64,000 nucleotides of DNA from Eledone cirrhosa (Eukaryota; Mollusca; Cephalopoda; Octopoda; Eledonidae): contig OZ024742.1 of NCBI GenBank assembly GCA_964016885.1, positions 11,080,681-11,144,680 on the forward strand, given 5' to 3'. The notes beneath the pieces were generated by a model that saw only the letters and a program-made list of their open reading frames with translations, made no database searches and was not told the origin of the DNA. This document shows, piece after piece, positions 1 to 8,477 of this stretch. Positions within the stretch are counted from its first letter, which is position 1. Every line of letters begins with the position of its first letter. The translations under genes and the position numbers were made by a program.

Positions 1-42
1 AGAATTGAGAAAGCATACGGAGAAAGAATGCCCCCGCCCCAA

Positions 43-134
43 GGCTGAACTGGTATTTCATTTATCGATCTCTAAATGATGAAGAACAAAGTATTCTATC
101 TGATGTTCTAACGACTCTGTCAACTCGCCACCTA
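43..134 (-). repeat. Internally deleted tRNA-type SINE
   Basis: A remnant of the older octopus-type SINE in reverse orientation. The 3' part (AACTGGTATTTCATTTATCG) is joined by an internal deletion to the 5' part (TATTCTATCTGATGTTCTAACG). The B-box segment is lost. It forms the left SINE of a SINE-linker-SINE composite whose other copies are at 20573-24809 and 27531-28028. Confidence 0.6.
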
Positions 135-338
135 CGTAAATATATACAGGGTCCCGTAAATCCCGAAGGAGTCGTAGAGACACCATAGTGACATACGGCG
201 TTTCTAGGGCTTTAAAACCTAGCGCAACTCATCTCTTCTCCAGACATGAATATAGAAAATTTCTATCAGAGAAGGAGAGATAGAGTGTGAGAAAATGGAA
301 GTGAGAAAGAGATATAATGATATAGAGAAAAAAAGGAG
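135..338. repeat. Linker of SINE composite, copy 1
   Basis: Two hundred bases lying between two minus-strand SINEs. It shares blocks with the linkers at 20726-20858 and 27703-27861: a TTTTAAAACCT..GCG segment, CATCTCTTCTCCAG, a GAATA..GAAATTTCT block, and a short GTGAGAAAGAGATATA tail. That tail is the same motif that is expanded to 3.8 kb in copy 2. I see no coding signal. Confidence 0.55.
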
Positions 339-1023
<685 letters not shown>

Positions 1024-1065
1024 AAAAATAAACAAAGAAGCCTTCAATTCATCAAAAATCTTTAT

Positions 1066-1110
1066 TTGCTGACAATGTTTCGTCCCATTAATAAGGACTC
1101 ATCAGAGCAA
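1066..1110 (-). ncRNA. Compact hammerhead ribozyme (P1), apparently intact
   Basis: Read on the minus strand: stem I TTGCT/AGCAA (5 bp), core CTGATGA, stem II GTCC/GGAC (4 bp) with a 9-nt loop, core GAAA, minimal stem III (ACATTGT, 2-3 bp), and cleavage triplet GTC. All conserved core bases are present. Stem III is too short to fold well alone, as described for PLE hammerheads, which are thought to act as dimers. Plus coordinates: AGCAA complement 1066-1070, GTC complement 1071-1073, GAAA complement 1078-1081, CTGATGA complement 1099-1105. Confidence 0.85.
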
Positions 1111-1632
1111 GGAAAAAGACAAGAAGTATTAACGGCCAGTTGACTTTACATGATACGTAGGATGAATTTTTATATATTTTTTTAATGTCAATATATTTTT
1201 TTCATTGATTTTGGTATTGTTTAATCACACCGTCAGGGTGATTATTCTATTATAATGCTTATATTTATATTTGTGTTATTATGTGTATGTGTAAATGTGT
1301 ATATATATGTGTCAGAGTGAGTGTGGATGTATATATATATATATATATATAAAGTTTTATTTCTGTATTATCTATTGTATTGTATTGTATATTATAATTC
1401 TCACATTGTATTACCATGTTGTATTTCTAGTATTAGACTTATATTGTACTTGTAACGTGGGTTTGTTTAATGTCTTGCCTGCACTCTTGCCCTATAGTCT
1501 TTATTTACAAATGCACCCTATTAGATTTAGCATGTCTTTCCATGATAATTTTCCCAAATTTTCATAAATATCAATTAGCTGTTCTTCTGAGTGTTGGCTT
1601 GTTCTGGCCGTTAATACTTCTTGTCTTTTTCC

Positions 1633-1677
1633 TTGCTCTAATGAGCCCTTATTAATGGGACGAAACATTGTCAGCAA
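1633..1677 (+). ncRNA. Mutated hammerhead ribozyme (P1, inverted partner)
   Basis: The plus-strand partner of the ribozyme at 1066-1110. Stem I TTGCT/AGCAA, GAAA and GTC are kept. The core reads CTAATGA instead of CTGATGA (the invariant G5 is A), and stem II has a C/A mismatch (GCCC/GGAC). G5 is essential for hammerhead catalysis, so this copy is expected to be inactive. Confidence 0.75.
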
Positions 1678-1839
1678 ATAAAGATTTTTGATGAATTGAA
1701 GGCTTCTTTGTTTATTATTTATATAATTTTTCGGCTCTGTTGGATAACATTGAGCTATATCTTATACTGTCATATCTCTAATACGACGAGTGTGTTTAAC
1801 TCTAATGCACTCAAGTATTTTTATCTTATATATATATAT

Positions 1840-2475
1840 ATATTGGTAAAAGGAAAAGAAAATGCTGGCAAATTGTTCCCAGTGAAAAATAGTTTAATTA
1901 GGAATAAGTAAAAATTAGTAATAAGATTTGGTTAGTATTCAGTTTTGGTTTTAAGTTTTTACCGGTTGCGCATTTCTAATGCTTTTCGACTGCAATTCAC
2001 ATACACATACCTACTGACTATTATCACAACAATGAACCTCTTTACTACTACTACACACACACACACATATTTGTCTTAAAAAACTTATTTTTCAGTGAAT
2101 CAGCCGAGACAAACCTACATTTGGCGCAAAATCAATTTTTAACATTCACATGACCTCTACCGACCAATCAAAATTGTTTTGACCACAAGAATTTTTGCAA
2201 CACGAATTGGCGCGAAACTTATTTTAATACATCTGAAGCCACTTTTTTCACATAAAACAGGTAGAATTTCCAAAACTAATCAGATTAGAGCAAACATCAC
2301 GGCGCTCTATTTGAAAATTATTTTTGAAAAGCATTAGAAATGCGCAACCGGTAAAAACTTAAAACCAAAACTGAATACTAACCAATACTTATTACTCATT
2401 TTTACTTATTCCTAATTAAACTATTTTTCACTGGGAACAATTTTTCAGCATTTTCTTTTCCTTTTACCAATATAT
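1840..2475. mobile_element. Foldback element, copy 1 (long terminal inverted repeats)
   Basis: Left arm 1840-1989 (TATTGGTAAAAGG .. GGTTGCGCATTTCTAATGC) recurs inverted at about 2325-2475. The middle (1990-2324) is unrelated AT-rich sequence with a short CA run. The right arm also keeps an inner stretch (GAGCAAACATCACGG..) missing from the left arm but present in both arms of copy 2 at 20052-20427. No transposase frame is seen. The termini abut TA-repeats, so a target duplication cannot be read. Confidence 0.7.
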
Positions 2476-2505
2476 CATAACTCGTGTGTTACACCTCTAT
2501 TCTTT

Positions 2506-2575
<70 letters not shown>

Positions 2576-3034
2576 TATGAAACGAAAGGAGCTGTGTGGT
2601 TAGTAAAAACAAGGTTTAGGATGGTGGTTAGAACGGAACAGGAGGAGAAAGGAAGAAAGGAGTTTCCATCGTCAGCTGTAAATGTTTCCCGAACCGATGT
2701 TTCGGCGCTGAATTACACGACATCGGTGTAGTTCGGGGGCGCCCGAGGCCTTTTTATTAATCAAAAGGCCAGGTGGAAAAGGAGGGAGAAAGAGAGAAAA
2801 AAAGGGGAGAAAAAAGGAGAGAGAAAAGGAAAGAGAGGGAAAGGAAGAAGAACAGGGGGAAAAGGATGAGGAGAGAGGAAGAAAAGGGGAAAGGAAAAGG
2901 AGTAGGAGAACAAAAATATATATATATATAGTGAGTTAGAAACTCTGAGTAGTCTCTTACAATTAAATAGCTCTAAGATAAAAGCTTTTCCGAGCCGTAC
3001 AATATAATTCATCTCTCTTTATTATATATATATA
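2476..3034. other. Microsatellite, unclassified repeat and purine-rich tract
   Basis: Contains (TA)n at about 2508-2570, then sequence starting GTTATGAAACGAAAGG that resembles a repeat terminus but matches nothing else here, and an almost pure GA tract at 2765-2915. The minus-strand open frame over the tract is Phe/Ser/Pro low complexity. No gene seen. Confidence 0.5.
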
Positions 3035-3201
3035 ACAAAGGAATTGTGGTAATGAACCAGATGAACCATAACGCACCAGAGCACTCAATACTTAGGGTAG
3101 TAGAGTGGGAAATAGGAAAAAGATATGACCCCGACGGCAGAGCTCAAGCCGTTTCGACGGCTATTTCTGGACTAAATTAGAATTTTTAGCCTGGTGAATA
3201 A

Positions 3202-3681
3202 ATAGCCGAACATCCTGGAAACATCACCAATAACCTGGTTAAAAACATCTCCCTCCGCATATCTCGTTTGTCTGCTAATGAGCAGATATTCGACGAACAC
3301 GAGCCTCATTACAATCAGGCCCTCATGTGGAGTGGCTTCCGGGAGGAAATATCCTTTTATCCAGCTTCCCCTAGCGGATCCAGCAGGCGACACCGCCGCT
3401 CACGCAACGTAACGTTGTTCAATCCTCCCCATAATGCCGAGGCGGCAACACCTATCGGGAAAATCTTCTTTAGACTCCTCGAAAACCACTTCCCACTACA
3501 ACACCGCTACCACAACATAATCAACAAAAACATCATCAAACTCTCCCACAGCACCACACCTAACTTCGCACAAAACATCGTCTCCTCAAACAACAAAAAA
3601 CTTAACCCCTATGGAAGAAATAACCTAGACATCAGTGGAGAGCCGACCAGGAGATGTAACTGCCCTGATAGATCTACGTGA
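3202..3681 (+). pseudogene. PLE reverse transcriptase C-terminal end
   Basis: The frame opens after a stop at 3199-3201 and runs to a stop at 3679. Residues read EHPGNITNNLVKNISLRISR, then LSANEQIF, YNQALMWSGF, an R-rich stretch, LFNPPHNA, IGKIFFRLLENHFP and NIIKLSHS. These match the conserved block after the RT thumb in Penelope-like elements (LSxNxxIF, YxxALxxSGF, FNPP, TxIGKxF, HFP). It then reaches CNC at 3657-3665, the start of the Cys-rich linker to the endonuclease. A small indel around 3680 breaks the link to the endonuclease frame. The fingers and palm are absent, so it is dead. Confidence 0.8.
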
Positions 3682-3710
3682 GCCTCAACAACAAATGCTG
3701 AGAACGTAAC

Positions 3711-4094
3711 GTGATCTACCAGTGCAACGTGAGGACGGACACCTCCAACAAAGCTTATATAGGATTAACCGCGTGTGACTTCAAGACCCGGCTCTACCAA
3801 CACCGACATACTTTCCGTAACCCGGTCCGGCGACATGCCACTACACTTTCAGACCACATCTGGGACCTCCAAGATAATAATATAACCTACAATCTCACTT
3901 GGAGCTTACTTTCCAAAGTTAACTCTTACATGGGAGGACGCCGTCCGTGTAACTTATGCTCGGAGGAAACATTACAAATGTTGTTTTCGAAGGACCAACT
4001 CCTAAACAAGAAAGAGGAACTGGTAACCGCATGCAAACACAGTTTGCGTAGGACTTACCTCGCCCTCAAACTCCATAACGACCCGGGTGGGTAG
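3711..4094 (+). CDS. GIY-YIG endonuclease domain of PLE (remnant)
   Basis: An open 127-residue frame. It shows a VIYQC beginning (GIY position), YIGLT (YIG position) about 15 residues on, FKTRLYQH with the conserved Arg and His, DHIWDL, then CNLCSEE, where the Glu is the expected metal-binding residue, LLNKKEELVTAC and H. This Cys/His-containing GIY-YIG form is the endonuclease that Penelope-like elements carry C-terminal to the RT. All main motifs are visible, so the domain itself could be intact, but it is separated from the RT remnant by a frameshift and would not be made as a working element. Confidence 0.8.
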   Translation: MIYQCNVRTDTSNKAYIGLTACDFKTRLYQHRHTFRNPVRRHATTLSDHIWDLQDNNITYNLTWSLLSKVNSYMGGRRPCNLCSEETLQMLFSKDQLLNKKEELVTACKHSLRRTYLALKLHNDPGG

Positions 4095-4774
4095 ACAAGG
4101 GCTGATACCTCCCTACTTGCCGAATAAGTTAGGGGAAACCCCAGCTTACTTAGGTAGATGTTTCTCTTTTCTTTTCTTTTCTTCTTTGTCTTCTTCTTCC
4201 CCCCGTTTCTTTCCACCCCCTATTTTCTTCCTCGTCTGCTTTTCCCCTTCGCCTACCGCGATGCAGCCCATCGGGCCTCTGTAGCATCAGTTCCCCCACC
4301 CCTGTAATTTTAAGATAGAATTGGCCGAATACGTTTTTCTAACTACTTATAGCAGACGTGTTAAACCCCTTTAATTCTGTATCAGTTCTGGTACTACTCA
4401 ATTTCTACAAGTGTTTTCTATTCTCACCTTATTAACCTGTAATTGTAAGATAGCATTGTGATTTTTTTTTATTCATTTCTCACTATCTAATTTTATATAT
4501 TTTTTTTTATTTATTTCTATTATCTTTTATTGTCTCCTACTCTCATTCGATTTACCTATTTTATAACCTCCCTCTTCCAATTCATATACTATACTTAGAA
4601 TCTGCTGTATACATACCACTCTCAACGCTTGACCGCTCCACTCACTCCCCTATTGTTCTACAGGCAAGTTCAGCCACCCCTACCTCCCACCAAATGCCAT
4701 GATAGACTTATTTGTGTTTACAACAAATTTTAACCAATCCTCTTGACACATACAATCTTCCCATATAAGGAAGT
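4095..4774 (+). other. 3' untranslated region of PLE P2
   Basis: Pyrimidine-rich, non-coding sequence between the endonuclease stop and the 3' terminal repeat. It includes a CT-rich block at 4150-4230 with a short open frame of no significance. It is co-linear with the element. Confidence 0.6.
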
Positions 4775-4871
4775 ACCCCCTTGAAAAGTTTGGCTATTTA
4801 TTCACCAGGCTAAAAATTCTAATTTAGTCCAGAAATAGCCGTCGAAACAGCTTGAGTTCTGCCGTCGGGGT
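4775..4871 (+). ncRNA. Decayed hammerhead ribozyme with long stem-loop II (P2)
   Basis: Stem I ACCCC (4775-4779) pairs with GGGGT (4867-4871). The core position reads CTTGAAAA (4780-4787) in place of CTGANGA. Stem II GTTTGGCTATTT (4788-4799) pairs with AAATAGCCGTC (4833-4843), including a perfect 8-bp GGCTATTT/AAATAGCC, with a 33-nt loop. GAAA is at 4844-4847, stem III ACAGC/GCCGT has one mismatch, and the cleavage triplet is GTC (4864-4866). Other P2 copies in the window have the fully paired stem III ACGGC/GCCGT. The core lesion means this copy should be inactive. Confidence 0.5.
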
Positions 4872-4886
4872 CATATATTTTTCCTA

Positions 4887-4917
<31 letters not shown>

Positions 4918-4918
4918 C

Positions 4919-4955
4919 ACGAATGAAACAGTTCTAGTGCTGTAGAAGCTTTTCT
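4919..4955 (+). repeat. Fragment of PLE family P3 terminus
   Basis: CACGAATGAAACAGTTCTAG..CTGTAGAAGC is the 3' half of the P3 hammerhead (GAAA, stem III ACAG/CTGT, cleavage site GTA). It matches 5629-5657 and sits between two (TA)n tracts. Confidence 0.6.
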
Positions 4956-4972
4956 ATATATATATATATATA

Positions 4973-5224
4973 TATAGGAAAATGTATGACCCCGACGGCA
5001 GAGCTCAAGCCGTCTCGATATATATATAACGAAGGAGTTGGCCATAACGCACCAGAGTACTCAATACTTAGGGTAGTAGAGTGGGTAATAGGAGAAAGTA
5101 TGACCCAGACGGCAGAGCTCAAGCCGTTTCGACGGCTATTTCTGGGCTAAATTAAACTCTAATTTAGTCCAGAAATAGTCGTCGAAACGGCTTGAGCTCT
5201 GCCGTCGGGGTCATACTCTCTCCT
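4973..5224. mobile_element. PLE P2 terminal repeats, inverted head to head
   Basis: A short P2 piece (4973-5018) is followed by a fuller terminus from ACGAAGGAGTTGG at about 5029. Its right part, 5090-5145, is repeated in inverse at 5160-5224, giving a hairpin-like palindrome with a small central spacer. The plus-strand right arm has the ribozyme 3' half with intact stem III ACGGC/GCCGT and GTC, but no CTGANGA half. Confidence 0.7.
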
Positions 5225-5479
5225 ATATATATATATATATCCCACCGACCACACGTTGGCGGAGGGACAAATATTTTGCCTAGCTTTTGTCGTCATTTCA
5301 TTCCCCTTCATCATCTTCTTATTAACTCTTAATCTTCCTCATCCCTTCCTCCTTCCACTTCCTTCTCCCCCCCTTCCCCCCTATCCACTTTTTACTCTCT
5401 GTATGACGTTCTCATAATGACGTTCCTCCCCATTTTGTTCTAAATCTACCATAAACGTCGGTACCTATATCTAAACATT

Positions 5480-5546
<67 letters not shown>
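5225..5546. other. Unassigned sequence ending in microsatellite
   Basis: C/T-rich non-coding DNA followed by (CA)n at 5480-5528 and (TA)n to 5547. I see no gene. Confidence 0.5.
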
Positions 5547-5547
<1 letters not shown>

Positions 5548-5736
5548 GTTTTAATATAGATGAGATTCTACAGGACTAGAACTGTTTCATTCATTAGAAA
5601 TCATCAGGGATTCCTGATGATTTCTAATGAATGAAACAGTTCTAGTCCTGTAGAATCTCATCTATATTAAAACTATTATACTCTGCTATGTATTGAGTAC
5701 CTTACTTACTGTGGTTACCTCCGATTCAACCCGGAA
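5547..5736. mobile_element. PLE family P3 terminus, near-perfect palindrome
   Basis: 5547-5608 and 5613-5674 are inverted copies of each other with a 4-nt centre (GATT). The right arm continues into CTATGTATTGAGTACCTTACTTACTGTGG and CCGATTCAACCCGG (5685-5735), which recurs diverged at 10803-10856. The arms carry the P3 hammerhead. Confidence 0.75.
5607..5659 (+). ncRNA. Compact hammerhead ribozyme (P3)
   Basis: Stem I GGGATTC (5607-5613) pairs with GAATCTC (5653-5659), 7 bp with one G-U. Core CTGATGA is at 5614-5620. Stem II TTTC/GAAT around loop TAAT has a U-U closing mismatch and 3 pairs. GAAA is at 5633-5636, stem III ACAG/CTGT has an 8-nt loop, and the cleavage triplet is GTA (5650-5652). 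All catalytic core bases are conserved. The 5' strand of stem I lies across the palindrome centre, so only the plus strand forms it. Confidence 0.75.
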
Positions 5737-5740
5737 TAAC

Positions 5741-5775
<35 letters not shown>

Positions 5776-5798
5776 CATGTGTACATACATATACATGT

Positions 5799-5889
<91 letters not shown>

Positions 5890-5950
5890 TGAATACATAC
5901 ATACATACATACATACATACATACATACATACATACATACATACATACAT
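5737..5950. repeat. (TA)n and (ATAC)n microsatellites
   Basis: TA runs with TACATACATG interruptions to about 5886, then about 15 copies of ATAC. Open frames here encode Tyr-Ile and Met-Tyr-Val-Cys runs and are spurious. Confidence 0.95.
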
Positions 5951-6333
5951 GGTGGCTGCCAACTTTTATAGTGAGCAAAGGCACTGCACAAAGCCAGTCC
6001 CACTCTCTTAACCAAGATGATATTTACCAAAAAGAACAACAAGTCAACATCATTGGATACCATCAGGGTTGCAGGTGTTATATCAGTTTTCCTTCTCCTA
6101 GAATTCTGCCTTGACAAAGGGTAAGGGGTCATCTCTCCCGGTGATTTTGGATGGCCATTGACTCTTAAGAGCTCCTTTGCCCTTTGACAGGTTTTGTTTT
6201 TAGTCCTGCAGGATGTCCAAAGTCACCCTCCTCACCAAAAAACCTTGGTGGGGTTGCCAGTTTAGTCGCCAACGACCCGACCATGAGACAGGTTGTACTG
6301 GGATACATGTTACCAGTTGCACTCAAGAGTGAC
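5951..6333. other. Unclassified, possibly transposon-derived sequence
   Basis: Moderately GC-balanced DNA (GGTGGCTGCCAACTTTTATAG .. GACAGGTTGTACTGGGATACATG) flanked on both sides by tetranucleotide repeats. The frames are open for up to 90 codons only with microsatellite extensions. I do not recognise it. It could be the untranslated end of a retroelement. Confidence 0.35.
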
Positions 6334-6505
6334 TCGACATACATACATACATACATACATACATACATACATACATACATACATACATACATACATACAT
6401 ACATACGTGTATATAAATACATATGTACAAGACGTTTCATTAGAATTTAGACATTAACTAGGTAAATACGTATGCATGTCTGTATATGTATGTATGTATG
6501 TATGC

Positions 6506-6564
<59 letters not shown>
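6334..6564. repeat. (ACAT)n, (ATGT)n and (TA)n microsatellites
   Basis: About 18 copies of ACAT (6338-6406), a short ATGT run near 6485 and (TA)n at 6507-6564. No gene. Confidence 0.9.
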
Positions 6565-6568
<4 letters not shown>

Positions 6569-6761
6569 CTGGCAGGAGGTCATATATTTTGTCGTTCCTG
6601 GTACCCCTAAAAATACATAGGTTGTCTATGATTCAAGGTTGTTCAATGGTATTAATTTGATACACCAGAACTTTAATATTAAGATAAGCAGAACAAGTAA
6701 AATTCAACCAATTTTTTAAAATACATTAAAAAATATAATATAAATATTTACCTCTCCTAGT

Positions 6762-6844
6762 GGCCCGTACTGATCAGTTTCGCTTTGTAAAACCTCATAA
6801 ATCCGATGGATTTCTGATGGAAAACCAAAGCTCATCAGAGAAGC
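6762..6844 (-). ncRNA. Hammerhead, P4 copy, outer left arm
   Basis: Mirror image of 7861-7943. CTGATGA, stem II GCTTTG/CAAAGC, GAAA and stem III ACTG/CAGT with GTA are all present. The base after the cleavage site is C instead of A, so the pair nearest the core in stem I is lost. Confidence 0.5.
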
Positions 6845-7248
6845 ATTTTCCTTTCCTAGGGCTAAACGTCCAGGAACGACAAAATATATGACCTCCTGTC
6901 AGCAAATATAGGTCTGAAAGGTCGTAAAAGTGACCCGTATGTAAACTGGACCGAAGTAAAAGCGGGAAAATCATAGACTTGTTGTCTACAATTACTACTA
7001 AAAAAAATAGCAGCTAAATAGAACAACAGATTTGTTCTCAACATAACGGAGTTTAATGATTGAAGTTAATATGTCCAAGTATACTAGGTACCCCTAGAAA
7101 TACATAGGTTGTCTATGATTCAAGGTTGTTCAATGGTATTAATTTGATACACCAGAACTTTAATTTTAAGATAAGCGGAACAAGTAAAATTCAACCAATT
7201 TTTTAAAATACATTAAAAAATATAATATAAATATTTACCTCTCCTAGT

Positions 7249-7331
7249 GGCCCTTACTGATCAGTTTCGCTTTGTAAAACCTCAAAAATCCGATGGATTT
7301 CTGATGGAAAACCAAAGCTCATCAGAGAAGC
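7249..7331 (-). ncRNA. Hammerhead, P4 copy, inner left arm
   Basis: Mirror image of 7374-7456 on the minus strand with the same pairing. Confidence 0.55.
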
Positions 7332-7373
7332 ATTTTCCTTTCCTAGGGCTGTTTAGCCCTAGGAAAGGAAAAT

Positions 7374-7456
7374 GCTTCTCTGATGAGCTTTGGTTTTCCA
7401 TCAGAAATCCATCGGATTTTTGAGGTTTTACAAAGCGAAACTGATCAGTAAGGGCC
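7374..7456 (+). ncRNA. Hammerhead ribozyme with long stem-loop II (P4), inner right arm
   Basis: Stem I GCTTCT (7374-7379) pairs with AGGGCC (7451-7456) with two G-U and one mismatch. Core CTGATGA is at 7380-7386. Stem II GCTTTG (7387-7392) pairs perfectly with CAAAGC (7431-7436) with a 38-nt loop. GAAA is at 7437-7440, stem III ACTG/CAGT is closed by AT, and the cleavage triplet is GTA (7448-7450). A nearer GAAA inside the loop (7404-7407) gives no pairing and is not the core one. Stem I is weak, so activity is uncertain. Confidence 0.6.
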
Positions 7457-7860
7457 ACTAGGAGAGGTAAATATTTATATTATATTTTTTAATGTATTTT
7501 AAAAAATTGGTTGAATTTTACTTGTTCCGCTTATCTTAAAATTAAAGTTCTGGTGTATCAAATTAATACCATTGAACAACCTTGAATCATAGACAACCTA
7601 TGTATTTCTAGGGGTACCTAGTATCCTTGGACATATTAACTTCAATCATTAAACTCCGTTATGTTGAGAACAAATCTGTTGTTCTATTTAGCTGCTATTT
7701 TTTTTAGTAGTAATTGTAGACAACAAGTCTATGATTTTCCCGCTTTTACTTCGGTCCAGTTTACATACGGGTCACTTTTACGACCTTTCAGACCTATATT
7801 TGCTGACAGGAGGTCATATATTTTGTCGTTCCTGGACGTTTAGCCCTAGGAAAGGAAAAT

Positions 7861-7943
7861 GCTTCTCTGATGAGCTTTGGTTTTCCATCAGAAATCCATC
7901 GGATTTATGAGGTTTTACAAAGCGAAACTGATCAGTACGGGCC
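7861..7943 (+). ncRNA. Hammerhead, P4 copy, outer right arm
   Basis: Second tandem copy, cleavage site at 7937, exactly 487 nt downstream of the one at 7450. Core CTGATGA (7867-7873), GCTTTG/CAAAGC, GAAA and ACTG/CAGT are conserved. The first stem I pair is T/C. Confidence 0.5.
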
Positions 7944-8026
7944 ACTAGGAGAGGTAAATATTTATATTATATTTTTTAATGTATTTTAAAAAATTGGTTG
8001 AATTTTACTTGTTCCGCTTATCTTAA

Positions 8027-8477
8027 TATATATATACATATATATATATTATGTGTGTATGCTTTTGTCTGTGTGTGAATGTTTGTAAGCATATGCGTCT
8101 GTCTGTCTATATGTATGTATATATGTATGCGTATGTATGTGTGTGTGTGTGTCTACATGTATGTATATATGTATGTATGCGTATGTATGTTGTGTGTTTG
8201 TGTGTGTGGAATATTTCGTGCCGCCTTTCCTGGCGGAACAAATTTACAGTAACTGTTGATGAAGAAGCCTTATAACTCGTGTGTGTTTGTATGTGTGTAA
8301 GTATATGTGTTTGTATGTGTGTAAGTATATGTGTGTAAGTGTATGTGTATGTTTGTAAATGTATGTGTGTAAGTGTATGTGTGTAAGTGTATGTCTATGT
8401 ACAGTAGATCCTCTCGAAGAAGTCGATAACTCGTATATTTTAATGAATAATACATGCTTGGTTTGTTGAGTTATTTG
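8027..8477. repeat. TG-rich simple sequence
   Basis: TA, GTATGT and GTGTAAGTGTAT repeats with a short non-repetitive island at 8208-8278. Open frames are Cys-Val and His-Thr runs. No gene. Confidence 0.8.

Larger units (their letters stand above)
1015..1735. mobile_element. Penelope-like element remnant, family P1, inverted termini
   Basis: About 120 bp at 1015-1137 recurs in inverted orientation at 1606-1735. The shared sequence runs from AACAAAGAAGCCTTCAATTC through TTTATTTGCTGACAATG and the hammerhead to CAAGAAGTATTAACGGCC. Such inverted terminal copies containing a hammerhead ribozyme are typical of the pseudo-LTRs of Penelope-like elements. The 470-bp interior is AT-rich and has no reverse transcriptase or endonuclease frame, so this is a terminal-only, non-autonomous remnant. 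Assignment to PLE rests on the ribozyme and layout, not on protein. Confidence 0.65.
3035..4886 (+). mobile_element. Penelope-like element, family P2, 5'-truncated with inverted termini
   Basis: Order on the plus strand: a terminal-repeat copy in reverse sense (3035-3210), remnant of the polyprotein (3202-4094), 3' untranslated region, and a second terminal-repeat copy (about 4775-4886). The segments 3113-3210 and 4789-4886 are 98-bp inverted repeats with only a handful of differences. The terminal sequence contains GACCCCGACGGCAGAGC and recurs at 4973-5224 and 15536-15747. The coding part starts right at the inner edge of the left inverted repeat, so truncation and inversion probably happened during one insertion event. 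Confidence 0.8.
6565..8026. mobile_element. Family P4 PLE or retrozyme-like palindrome with tandem units
   Basis: 6679-7350 and 7355-8026 are inverted copies of 672 bp each around the 4-nt centre GTTT. Within each arm a segment of about 265 bp (TAGCCCTAGGAAAGG .. AATACATAGG) is present twice in tandem, separated by about 220 bp of a second segment (GGGGTACCTAGTATCC .. GTCGTTCCTGG). The plus arm therefore holds two hammerheads 487 bp apart. A further inverted scrap of the second segment is at 6565-6600. The identical 60-residue open frames at 6862 (minus) and 7661 (plus) are just this palindrome. No RT or endonuclease is present. Confidence 0.75.

Noticed and set aside
2640..2760. Possible hammerhead around CTGACGATGGAAAC on the minus strand
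   Set aside because: Only two bases separate CTGACGA from GAAA, so no stem II is possible. No consistent stem I was found.
7404..7416. Nearer GAAA (AGAAATCCATCGGATTT) as the core of the P4 hammerhead
   Set aside because: It gives a local hairpin but no stem II and no stem I. The GAAA at 7437-7440 gives GCTTTG/CAAAGC and ACTG/CAGT.
6862..7843. Identical 60-residue proteins at 6862-7044 (minus) and 7661-7843 (plus)
   Set aside because: They are the two arms of the P4 palindrome read in mirror image. No domain or conservation is visible.
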